A stretch of 16,201 nucleotides of DNA. Source: JBBQWR01 sp038210495. Lineage in GTDB: Bacteria; Planctomycetota; Planctomycetia; Pirellulales; DATAWG01. Below are positions 1 through 7,695 of this stretch, in pieces; position 1 is the first letter of the stretch; each line of letters begins with the position of its first letter. The notes under the pieces were generated by a model. That model saw nothing but the letters and a program-made list of their open reading frames with translations. It ran no database searches and was not told the origin of the DNA. Made by a program: the position numbers and the translations under genes. The stretch is taken from the NCBI GenBank assembly GCA_038210495.1, contig JBBQWR010000075.1:1-16201 (forward strand), read 5' to 3'.

Positions 1-172
1 AGCAAACCTCGTTCCACGCCCTCAGATGTCCCACGCGGAAATCGTAACCCGAATGAACCCATCGCGATAAATCGAATTCCCACTCGGCCGACCAGCCGAA
101 AAACTTTGTACACTTGTGGGTAATTACAAGGCCTCCAGCCCCGGGCCCCCTTCACCCTCCACGCGGCCGGCC

Positions 173-1195
173 TCACTTCATCTCGTGATCCGCCGGCTTG
201 ACTCCCTTGATGTATCCGCCGCCGCCGAACTTGGTCGGATGGTAGTTTCCGACCAGGTCGACATTTGTCTTGTCGCCGATCTTGTCTTCCATTCCCAGCA
301 CCCAGTAGCAGGCATTCACGAGCATCCGCCGCAATCCTTCCGACTCCAGATCGGTTGCGGCGCCCATCGTGGTGGCGAACACGCGGGCTGTCTTTCCCGC
401 AGCCCCTTTGTACTCGCGGGTCCAGGCCACCGGAAGCATCGGCTCGTTCTGTTTGCCGGTCGCTCGCTTGTCGGTCGGCTTCATGCCTTCGAGGACCTCG
501 CCAAGTACCAGCGGCTTGCAGTCGGCCGGTATATGCACTTCGTAGACGTCGGTCGGTCCCCAGATCGAACCGGGAGCGATTCCCTTGAGAATCGGATTGC
601 GATCCGCGCCGGGAGCGAAAATACCAAGCGTGCTTTGGCTGCCGTGATGGCCCCAATGATTGATCCATGTTTCGCCGAGGACTTTGCGGCCGAAGCCACC
701 CTCGGCTTTCGGCCCGCTCCAGGAATAATTGGCGTAAGTCTTGTCGCCGCCGATGTTGAAGGCGTGCGTGGCGGTCCGCAGACCGATAACCGGCCGGCCC
801 GATTCCACGTAGTCTACGATGTGCTTCATCTGATCGTCGGGCAGATCGCGAAACCGAGTGAGGATAATCATCAAATCGGCCGAGTCGAGCGCCTCGAGGC
901 CGGGTATATTGTGCGACTCGTTGGGATTGATCGTGCCGTCCTTGGGATCGATGGCGAACAGCACCGTGCAGCGGAAGCCATGGCGCTCGGCCAGGATCTT
1001 GCCCAATTGCGGCAAGCCTTCTTCCGATCGATACTCTTCGTCGCCGCTAATCAGGACGACCTGCTTGCCTTTGCCCGGTCCGTCCTTGCCATCATAGACC
1101 ACCCACTTCTCGGCTGCGGCAGCAACCGGAGCCAGCGCGCACAAAACCGCCAGCGTCAAAACAACTCGGCAGGAAAAACTAATCGATTTCTTCAT
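173..1195 (-). CDS. Secreted ThuA-like domain protein
   Basis: The product has 340 residues. It begins with a typical signal peptide: MKKS, a hydrophobic stretch, then a run of alanines ending near residue 28, so export is expected. The mature part has the ThuA-like fold of the glutamine-amidotransferase superfamily: the strand VVLISGDEEYRSEEGLP near residues 46-62, LMIILTRFRDLPDDQM near 107-122, and GRPVIGLRTATHAF near 132-145. ThuA-like proteins are abundant in planctomycetes, often linked to sugar metabolism, but the reaction is not established and the amidotransferase catalytic triad is not evident. I chose the ATG at 1195 because the signal peptide starts there; an in-frame start at 1237 would add 14 residues that fit no leader. 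A GAGG lies about 13 bases upstream of the ATG, so the ribosome site is weak. It is the last gene on this strand in the window, downstream of the methyltransferase and separated from it by repeat DNA. Confidence 0.85.
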   Translation of the reverse strand: MKKSISFSCRVVLTLAVLCALAPVAAAAEKWVVYDGKDGPGKGKQVVLISGDEEYRSEEGLPQLGKILAERHGFRCTVLFAIDPKDGTINPNESHNIPGLEALDSADLMIILTRFRDLPDDQMKHIVDYVESGRPVIGLRTATHAFNIGGDKTYANYSWSGPKAEGGFGRKVLGETWINHWGHHGSQSTLGIFAPGADRNPILKGIAPGSIWGPTDVYEVHIPADCKPLVLGEVLEGMKPTDKRATGKQNEPMLPVAWTREYKGAAGKTARVFATTMGAATDLESEGLRRMLVNACYWVLGMEDKIGDKTNVDLVGNYHPTKFGGGGYIKGVKPADHEMK

Positions 1196-1287
1196 CGGAG
1201 CCGCGCCTCGAGAGGTTTGTTTTCGAATTAATCCCATGTCCGGTCAAACGGCCATTATCGGCACGCGGACTTTAGAGTGGAATCACC

Positions 1288-1311
1288 GAATTCGAAAAAA
1301 TTTACGAATTC
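1288..1311. repeat. 7-bp inverted repeat around an A/T run
   Basis: GAATTCG (1288-1294) and CGAATTC (1305-1311) are perfect inverted arms around a 10-base A/T-rich centre. On the minus strand the centre holds a run of six T. It follows the larger inverted repeat behind the methyltransferase gene and precedes the ThuA-like gene by about 90 bases. It could be part of a termination region or an operator; neither is shown. Confidence 0.4.
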
Positions 1312-1313
1312 AT

Positions 1314-1389
1314 TTTACCGCGAAGGCTCGCGAAGTAGTCAGGAAGATAGAGCGGCAAACGCCTTAATCTTCGCGTTCTTTGCGGTAAA
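1314..1389. repeat. Imperfect inverted-repeat element behind the methyltransferase gene
   Basis: The left arm (1314-1335) begins TTTACCGCGAAG and ends TCGCGAAG; the right arm (1369-1389) begins CTTCGCG and ends TTTGCGGTAAA. Outer 8-bp and inner 7-bp segments match perfectly as inverted copies, with a short mismatched middle and about 33 bases between the arms. It begins 10 bases after the methyltransferase stop codon, so as RNA it could fold into a long hairpin acting as a terminator or a 3' end stabiliser. The boundaries and wording resemble a dispersed repeat rather than a simple terminator. Confidence 0.6.
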
Positions 1390-1398
1390 TTATCGTCT

Positions 1399-2202
1399 CT
1401 ATTCAAGATTCGAGACGGCGCAGAAGTGGTGCAGGAAAATGCCGGCGGCCACGGCGACGTTGAGAGAGTCTGCAGCTGCGTGCATGGGAATCGTGAGGCG
1501 CCGGTCGCAGCAGGCGATCACGTCGGGCCGCAGGCCATGCCCTTCGCTGCCGAAAACCAGCGAGAATCGGCCCGCGCGGCGCGCGCTGCTTAACGACTCG
1601 GCGTCCGGATGCAAGACGGTCGCCGCCAATTCCATTCGCAGCCGCTGCTTGAGTTCTTGCATGTCGGCGATGACATCCGTCGATTCGCGAATCGGCGTGC
1701 GGAGCGACCCGCCCATCGAGACTCGCAGCACGCGCCGCGAAAATGGGTCGGCCGAGCTGGGACCCGTCAGCACGCCATCGACCCCGAAGGCATTCGAGAG
1801 CCGAAGAATGGCGCCCAGATTTTCCGGATCCTGAACGTCGGGGCAAACTACCACGGTCCGGCGATCACCGGGCGGGGCAATCGCTTCGAGCGACGGGTTC
1901 GGCTGGCGGACTCCGCAGGCCAAAATTCCGCGGTGAAAATCGAATCCGACCAATTGCTCGATCGATTCGCCGGGCACGGCAAAACAATTGACTCCATTTG
2001 AGGCACTGCCGTCCCAGTGGGCAGCGAATCTATCGCTCAGCAAAATGGAATCGACCGCGAACCGACTGTCCAGCAATCGCCGGACCAGCTTTTCTCCCTC
2101 GACAATAAATCGACCGGCCCAGCGCGTTCGATTGGTGTCCTTGAGATTGCGATAAGCTTCGAGCCGAGGATCGTCGATCGAATTGATCGGAATAGTTGGC
2201 AA
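1399..2202 (-). CDS. TrmH/SpoU-family RNA 2'-O-methyltransferase
   Basis: This is a SPOUT-class enzyme that transfers methyl from S-adenosylmethionine to a ribose 2'-OH in rRNA or tRNA, acting in the cytoplasm. From the proposed TTG start it has 267 residues. The N-terminal part (about 1-100, with DDPRLEAYRNLKD and FIVEGEKLV) matches the substrate-binding domain of this family. All three SpoU motifs are present: DPENLGAILR (Asn128, Arg134), LVFGSEGHGL (Glu220) and IPMHAAADSLNVAVA (Ser246, Asn248). The exact target base cannot be read from sequence. An ATG at 2343 is in frame, but the 47 residues it would add are encoded by an inverted-repeat element and look unlike protein. TTG at 2202 is preceded by AAGGA with 10 bases between and directly precedes family-like sequence, so I prefer it. 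The gene stands 152 bases after the VWA gene. Confidence 0.9.
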   Translation of the reverse strand: MPTIPINSIDDPRLEAYRNLKDTNRTRWAGRFIVEGEKLVRRLLDSRFAVDSILLSDRFAAHWDGSASNGVNCFAVPGESIEQLVGFDFHRGILACGVRQPNPSLEAIAPPGDRRTVVVCPDVQDPENLGAILRLSNAFGVDGVLTGPSSADPFSRRVLRVSMGGSLRTPIRESTDVIADMQELKQRLRMELAATVLHPDAESLSSARRAGRFSLVFGSEGHGLRPDVIACCDRRLTIPMHAAADSLNVAVAAGIFLHHFCAVSNLE

Positions 2203-2212
2203 AGCTGGCGGA

Positions 2213-2217
2213 TCCTT
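2213..2217 (-). promoter_or_regulatory. Ribosome binding site AAGGA for the TTG start
   Basis: AAGGA on the minus strand lies 10 bases before the TTG at 2202. It is the only purine-rich match in a position to serve the methyltransferase and supports a start downstream of the repeat element. The spacing is slightly long. Confidence 0.5.
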
Positions 2218-2247
2218 GAACGACTTTTTTTCGGGAAGAAGAAACTT

Positions 2248-2333
2248 CTGACTTAAAAGCCACTCTCCGGGGCTTCGGCGAAGCGCCTTCAGCCCCGGCC
2301 GCCCCGAGAGCGTTGTTGGCCGTTCTAAGTCAG
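2248..2333. repeat. 86-bp nested inverted-repeat element
   Basis: The outer arms CTGACTTA (2248-2255) and TAAGTCAG (2326-2333) are perfect inverted copies. Nested inside are CTCTC (2263-2267) with GAGAG (2306-2310), then GGGGCT with AGCCCC (2291-2296), around a small GGCG/CGCC hairpin. Several folds are possible, but pairing is ordered from outside in. The element fills the gap between the VWA and methyltransferase genes, where it could act as a terminator, a processing hairpin or a small non-autonomous mobile element. No T-run follows it on the minus strand, which weighs against a simple terminator. Confidence 0.65.
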
Positions 2334-2354
2334 CGGGACGCAAAACCGACGCGA

Positions 2355-5300
2355 CTATTTATCGCTGGCTGATTTTTCTCGTTCGCCGCGGATTACGTCG
2401 CTGCCGTCAACGACACGGCGGACGATCGGCTCGGCCAACTGCATTGCGCCCGATTGCACGCTGTCGCGGCGCGTGAACCGCAGCTCATAATTGCCGGCGG
2501 TTTGCTCGTCCGACTGGTCGATCTCGAAAATGTGCGTCGCCAGGCTGTGCTCCTGATCGAAGCGATGCACGATGTGCGCGGGCTGCGGATAAAGCTCGAC
2601 TTTCAAGCTCCCCAATCCCGCGGAGTTGTCCTCGTGGCGCTCGATGACGGCCACCCGCATCGGACTTCCCGGCGCCTCGCCGCGGCGCGAGCGGACCTGG
2701 TAACTCACGCCCGGCAGGCCTTCGAGCGATGCGCCCAGGCCGTTTGCCGGAAGTTGATTCGCGACATCTTTAAGCTTCACCGTCCAATCCGGCTTGGTGT
2801 GCGAGTACTTGATCCAGCCGCGGACTTCCGCCTGCGTGGCGGCGCCGGGCCAAGCGTCCGCGAACCAATCGAGAACCGGCGCGGTCGTGCGCGGCTCGAA
2901 GTTCGCGTCGTAATAGATATACGGCGTCGTCGCGGTTCGCTTGCCATCGACGACCGGAGTGATCTCGATCCAAGTCTCGGCGGGCCGGGTCGTGAACTGG
3001 CGATCCGTTCGCTGGATGGAAATCGGGAATCGGGCGCCCTCGTTGTTTCGCACCGGGCGATGCACGCCCAGGCGCCAATTCGTGTCGAGACCCGAGTCGC
3101 CCGCCACGAGCGGCCCGAACACAGGGTCCCCTTTGGCGTAACCCAGCGCGTCGAGCGACTTGCCGTCCGCGCTCAGCACAAACTGAGCCGACTCGCCGCC
3201 AGCAAGCTCGATCCGCTCGGTCAGCGGCCCCATGGCCACGGTATATAACTGCGGCAGCGACGGCTTGGGGTTGACCGCGATGACTTGACCAATTTGCGTT
3301 TGGCCGATTTGCGATCCACTCGGATCGAACAGCGTGAACGTCTTCGGGCCGAGCAAGTTTTCGAGCGCCCGCACGACGCTGGTGCCGCTGGCGACGGGCG
3401 AGAAACTGCCCCCCGTTTGATCGGCCAACGTGCCGAATTCCTTGGCGGCGATGGCCGACTCGTTGGCGGGGATGCCAAACCCGACAATATGCACGGGAAT
3501 CTTCTTCTGGCCCATTGCCGCCAAAACATCTTGCAGCCGTTTGGGACTCGGCGAATTGAACTGATAATTGGCGCCGTCGGTGATGACGATGATGCTCTTT
3601 TCAGTGTCCGGCTCATCGCCCGTGAAATTGCCGATGGCGTCGATCACGGATAGATAAAGCGGCGTCTCGCCCCAGGGCTTGAGACTCTTCATCAATTCGT
3701 ACACACCCCCGGCAACCACGGTGTCGAATCGGCCGAGCGGCAGCACTTGCTCGACGTCTTCGCTCGGGCGGAGTTCATCGGGAATCGTTCGGGCGAATTC
3801 GGTTTGCCTGAGAATCTGGTCGGGCTTCTTCAAATTCCAGCCGACGCGATGACCGTAGAAAATCACGCCGACGCGGGTGTCCCCTTCTTGGGCCAACTGC
3901 GATAGCATCTCGTGGAGCGCGATCTTGGCGGCTTCTAATCGGGGCAATCGCTGCGTGCCGCCGGGGCTTTCGAGCTCGGTCATCTCCGACATGCTCGCGG
4001 AGCAGTCGAGAATGATGACGATCGACGCCCGCTTGCGGCTGCGGCCGGCGACGGTCACTTGCGGCGGGCCATAGCTAAAGGGTTTGACATCGATTCGCGC
4101 GCCTCCCGTGGGCTGCAAGAGAAACGGAGTCACGAAGGCGTTGGTTCGCAGCAGCGCGACGGCTTCGAGCATCGGTCCGCGTCCGTTGAGAGCAGCCGTC
4201 GGCAGCTTGAATTCCAGCATCTCCAGCGGGCGACCGCCGGGCTGCGTTGCCGGGAGATCGAGCGACTGCGTCGTCCCCTCGATCCGCCCTTTGCCGTCGC
4301 GGACGAAAACGGTCACATGCTCCGTCGGCGCCCCGCGATTGCCGGACTCGCGATTGAGACCCACGCCCAATTTGATCGTGACGTTTTCGGCTTCGTTGAT
4401 GAGCAGCACGTCGGAGGCGGCGATCCGCACGCCGGCCCGGGCGGCGCTGCGGCGACGTTCGAGCAGCTTGGCCAACCGATTGCGCTCGATGAGCAGCGCC
4501 GGCTCGATTTCGCCCAAAGCCTGGGCTGCCCGAAGATAATCGCTGGCCGCGGTCGCGAAAAAAGGATCGCTCTGGCCGGCCGTGGCGCCCCAAAAATCGT
4601 CGAGCAATCGGCCGGACTGTGCGAACAACATCCGCTGGAGGTCCCATTGCCGCAGCCGGCGAATCGGATCGACGTCGAGCGCCGGCAGACCGAGTGAAGC
4701 GGCGGCCCGAGTCAATCGCTCGGCTTCCGCCGCGGCGGCCCGAGGTGTCGCCAATGAAATTGGTTTTTCGATGGCGTCGGCAGTCGACGCAACGCCGGCG
4801 CCTTCGCCCGCCCCGCTAGCAGCCGCGCTGACACTCTTGTCGTGCATATGTCGCAATCGTGCGGGCAAGGTGTCGAGTAACTCGCGGACGCGAGCCGATT
4901 GCCCGGCGATCGTCTCTGCAACGCCAGATGCCTTTGCGTCCGGCGATTTCGTCGCCGAAGCCGCCGAAGAGCTTGAAGAATCGCTGGCAATAGGAGCGGA
5001 GCTATCGCTAGGTGCTGCCGTGTCGCTCGACTTTCCGTCGTAGTCGAGCCGATCGGGCTTCACCGGCTCTCGATCGGCAGGATTGGCGGCCAAAATCGCA
5101 AGCGCCGGATGCTCTTGCCACGCGATGGCACATCGCTGCAAGTAGTCGATCGAGTCATTATCCTCGGCGTCGCCCGCGTCCCGTTTGCCGCTCGCCGACT
5201 TGGCCGACTTCGATTTGGAAGACTTGCCGGACGAGGATTGACCCATCGCCTTCTCATCCGCCGTTTTTTCGCTCTCGGATTTCGATTTGGCCTCTTCCGT

Positions 5301-7574
5301 GATCAAGTTGTCTGTTTCGCCGTTGAGCGCGCCGGACAATCGGGCAGTCAATTTGCGCAGCTCTTCGCGCTGACCGGCTGGAATGAGCGGCGTGTCCAAG
5401 CAAGCATAGAGATCGCGGACCGCTTGACCGCCGGGACGCTTGGTCTTTTGCAAGGTATCGCACTGGTTGGCCAACAGTTCGTGTAAATGATCCAGTCGCC
5501 GACGAACTTGTTGCTCTTGCTGATCGAAGGCAGGTGAATCGGAAGCCGCGTCGAACATCGCGGCCTCTTCCGCCGCCAGCGTCGTGGCCAATGCGTGGTT
5601 GGCGTAAATCAACGGCAGAAGCGAGTCGTTGATCTCGAGATCGAGCGACTTGGAGGACTGACCCGGCGGCAGCGGCCGAGCTAGCCACTGGGCCAAGTAG
5701 GGAATCTCCGCATACGCTCGATCGCGCAAGGCATATGCGGCAGCGGCGCTCTGGCTCAGTTGCTCGGCGTGGCCGTAGCGGCGGTCCGCGTCGTCGTACA
5801 AGGAGTCGGCGGCCGATAGCGCGCGGCCATCGCCGGCGAACAGGCCATCGCGCGCTTGCCGGTTCGCGCGATCGCCAGATGCGATCACCGGCCCAATCCA
5901 GGGTTGCGTGCGTTCGTCCGCTGGGACCGCGGCCCGTTCGGCATGGGTTTGAATCGTCATGGCACGACCGGCGGTTGCCGGATGCTGCCAAGCCTGCGCC
6001 GAGAGTTGGCTCTTGAGCAACCGCGCCAACTGAAGCTCAACGAGCGGCGGATTGGGCTCGCGGCTTTTGGTTCGAGCTAGGAGCTCGTCGACGCTGGCTT
6101 CGCTCGGCGCCTTTTGGAATCGAGCCAGTTGAGCCATGACCTGCGCGGCGTCCGATGGCGGCATTCCGAAAAAATTCGCCAGGGGCAACGAATGGGCGAC
6201 CGGCGGCGGTCGTTTCGATTCCCGGTCCGACAGCAGGTCGGCTTTCGCAAAAATCGAAACCACTTCTTCGCCCGGCTTGCCCGCCTTGTCATCGGCGGCG
6301 GACGCCAGCGATTTCAGCTCTCGCAGCATCGCTCGGACCGGCGTGCGATAAGCCTCGCCGGCGGCCGACGCTTGCTCCAGCCACAGCAGTTTGTGCTCGA
6401 AGTCTCGCCAGCCCAACGGATCGAACCGCAGGACGTCCATCCGCGCCAGCCGATCGTGGGTTTGCCAAAGTTGGCTCAGATCGCGGTTCATGTTCGTGGG
6501 GGCCGAAACGCTGCCTGCCGCGGCGGTCGCCTTGGCCAAACGCGATTGCGCGCTTTTGTTCAACGCCCAGACGATATTGAAATCCGTCGCCGTTTCGGGA
6601 ATCAGGATCGGCGTCTGATGGTCGGCCCGATTGTGCTTCGCCCAGCCATCCACGCGTTTGCGCAAGTAGTCGCGCAGTTCGAAGAGTGAGACTTGATGAT
6701 CGCCGTTGCCCCCTTCGGATTCGGTGTCGGCGGCGCCGGCCAATCCCACCTGCAAATAATGCCCAAAGACCGAGCCGACGAGTTCCTTCGACGACCAGCC
6801 GACTTGGCCTGGACCAGTCGAGTTCAAGACAACGAGATTGGGGATCTGCTTTTCGGCGACGACCTCTGGCAGTTTTTCGGCGAACGTGTTGGCCAACAGA
6901 CCCATATTCCAGTCGACATCGATTCGATTGCAATCGAGGATCAGCAGCTTATGCCACTGGTCGGGCAAATGCTGGGCTTTGATTTTCTGCAGCAGATCGC
7001 TGACCTTGAGCCAAGTGTCGCTCCGCAGCGGCGAAGCCCCGGGCGGGATCAGCGCGGGTTGGCCGGCGGCGTCAACGACGCCGACCATGCTCACATATAG
7101 CACGACCGTGCCGCTGCCGGCGCCCTGTTTGCTCGCGAGCCGCAATTGTCGATCGAGAGCCGCCAGCGCCGATTCACTGGTTCGCCAGGTCGAGCCCGCG
7201 TCGAGCACGTGAATCGAACCTTGCCGCTCGAGCGCCGCAAACGCCTGCAAATCTTCTTGCGTCCAGCCCTGCGGCGGAACGGGCCACGAGTAGGCCGGCG
7301 CCGAGAGCGTTATCATCGGCGTTTGAATCGGCCGAAACCACAGCTCATAGACCAACAGGGCCATCAACGCCAAAAACAAACCGAGCAGTCCCAAAATGCG
7401 CAGACGCCGCCAAGAAGCACGGCTGCGGTGCAGGTCTCTCGATCGATCGCTGGAGTCCCGCTGCCAGCGATAACGGAACTCTTGAAGCTGCCGGCGAAGC
7501 TTGCCGCGCCAGCCAAGCGCGACGCCGCTTGGTGGAACGAAACTACTCGACGAATAAGAACCCGGCTGTGACAT
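2355..7574 (-). CDS. Giant membrane-anchored caspase-like and VWA domain protein
   Basis: The 1739-residue product starts with an Arg-rich cytoplasmic tail (about 21-58) and one membrane segment (59-79), placing the rest outside the cytoplasmic membrane. Residues about 120-335 resemble the caspase/peptidase C14 fold: GTVVLYVSMVGVVDAAGQP, LIPPGASPL, LLILDCNR with Cys215 where the catalytic Cys falls, and SVFGHYLQVGLAGAAD. The usual His-Gly is replaced by Met163-Val164-Gly165, so protease activity is doubtful. A long helical region (about 340-1000) contains Ser/Lys-rich low-complexity stretches near 760-805 and 850-875. A VWA domain (about 1183-1411) has an intact metal site: DCSAS near 1189, the Thr of GETPLYL, and VITDG. 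The tail is beta-rich. The function is not known; a scaffold or sensor outside the membrane is my inference. The gene has a consensus promoter, and a weak GGA lies 7 bases before ATG. Confidence 0.85.
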   Translation of the reverse strand: MSQPGSYSSSSFVPPSGVALGWRGKLRRQLQEFRYRWQRDSSDRSRDLHRSRASWRRLRILGLLGLFLALMALLVYELWFRPIQTPMITLSAPAYSWPVPPQGWTQEDLQAFAALERQGSIHVLDAGSTWRTSESALAALDRQLRLASKQGAGSGTVVLYVSMVGVVDAAGQPALIPPGASPLRSDTWLKVSDLLQKIKAQHLPDQWHKLLILDCNRIDVDWNMGLLANTFAEKLPEVVAEKQIPNLVVLNSTGPGQVGWSSKELVGSVFGHYLQVGLAGAADTESEGGNGDHQVSLFELRDYLRKRVDGWAKHNRADHQTPILIPETATDFNIVWALNKSAQSRLAKATAAAGSVSAPTNMNRDLSQLWQTHDRLARMDVLRFDPLGWRDFEHKLLWLEQASAAGEAYRTPVRAMLRELKSLASAADDKAGKPGEEVVSIFAKADLLSDRESKRPPPVAHSLPLANFFGMPPSDAAQVMAQLARFQKAPSEASVDELLARTKSREPNPPLVELQLARLLKSQLSAQAWQHPATAGRAMTIQTHAERAAVPADERTQPWIGPVIASGDRANRQARDGLFAGDGRALSAADSLYDDADRRYGHAEQLSQSAAAAYALRDRAYAEIPYLAQWLARPLPPGQSSKSLDLEINDSLLPLIYANHALATTLAAEEAAMFDAASDSPAFDQQEQQVRRRLDHLHELLANQCDTLQKTKRPGGQAVRDLYACLDTPLIPAGQREELRKLTARLSGALNGETDNLITEEAKSKSESEKTADEKAMGQSSSGKSSKSKSAKSASGKRDAGDAEDNDSIDYLQRCAIAWQEHPALAILAANPADREPVKPDRLDYDGKSSDTAAPSDSSAPIASDSSSSSAASATKSPDAKASGVAETIAGQSARVRELLDTLPARLRHMHDKSVSAAASGAGEGAGVASTADAIEKPISLATPRAAAAEAERLTRAAASLGLPALDVDPIRRLRQWDLQRMLFAQSGRLLDDFWGATAGQSDPFFATAASDYLRAAQALGEIEPALLIERNRLAKLLERRRSAARAGVRIAASDVLLINEAENVTIKLGVGLNRESGNRGAPTEHVTVFVRDGKGRIEGTTQSLDLPATQPGGRPLEMLEFKLPTAALNGRGPMLEAVALLRTNAFVTPFLLQPTGGARIDVKPFSYGPPQVTVAGRSRKRASIVIILDCSASMSEMTELESPGGTQRLPRLEAAKIALHEMLSQLAQEGDTRVGVIFYGHRVGWNLKKPDQILRQTEFARTIPDELRPSEDVEQVLPLGRFDTVVAGGVYELMKSLKPWGETPLYLSVIDAIGNFTGDEPDTEKSIIVITDGANYQFNSPSPKRLQDVLAAMGQKKIPVHIVGFGIPANESAIAAKEFGTLADQTGGSFSPVASGTSVVRALENLLGPKTFTLFDPSGSQIGQTQIGQVIAVNPKPSLPQLYTVAMGPLTERIELAGGESAQFVLSADGKSLDALGYAKGDPVFGPLVAGDSGLDTNWRLGVHRPVRNNEGARFPISIQRTDRQFTTRPAETWIEITPVVDGKRTATTPYIYYDANFEPRTTAPVLDWFADAWPGAATQAEVRGWIKYSHTKPDWTVKLKDVANQLPANGLGASLEGLPGVSYQVRSRRGEAPGSPMRVAVIERHEDNSAGLGSLKVELYPQPAHIVHRFDQEHSLATHIFEIDQSDEQTAGNYELRFTRRDSVQSGAMQLAEPIVRRVVDGSDVIRGEREKSASDK

Positions 7575-7606
7575 GAATATTTCCGTAAATTGACGTGCTT
7601 CGTCGC

Positions 7607-7633
7607 ATTATATCGGGCGCGGGTGGTTGTCAA
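7607..7633 (-). promoter_or_regulatory. Sigma-70-type promoter for the caspase-like/VWA gene
   Basis: On the minus strand TTGACA (7633-7628) is followed after 15 bases by TATAAT (7612-7607). Both hexamers match the housekeeping consensus exactly, although the spacer is 2 bases shorter than optimal. Transcription would begin near 7600, giving a leader of about 25 bases before the ATG at 7574. It lies in the 121-base gap behind the PpiC gene, so the VWA gene can be transcribed independently. Confidence 0.6.
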
Positions 7634-7659
7634 ACGGACGGGTGGCGCCGGTGGTTGGA

Positions 7660-7680
7660 GAAACGCCCCTCGCGAGCGAG
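7660..7680. repeat. Short intergenic hairpin, TCGCGAGCGA family
   Basis: CTCGC (7669-7673) and GCGAG (7676-7680) pair around GA. The flank GAAACGCCCC resembles GAAAGCGCCC beside the hairpin at 15571-15596, and the core TCGCGAGCGA is identical to the one at 14116-14125. It lies just beyond the PpiC stop codon and upstream of the VWA promoter. Confidence 0.45.
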
Positions 7681-7695
7681 CACGGCCGATGGGAT

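Noticed and set aside
1..172. Possible coding or promoter sequence at the window's left edge
   Set aside because: Short frames there match nothing I recognise, and promoter-like hexamers have unsuitable spacing.
116..1231. 371-residue open frame on the plus strand
   Set aside because: It is antisense to the ThuA-like gene, has no recognisable motifs, and is explained by GC-rich codon use.
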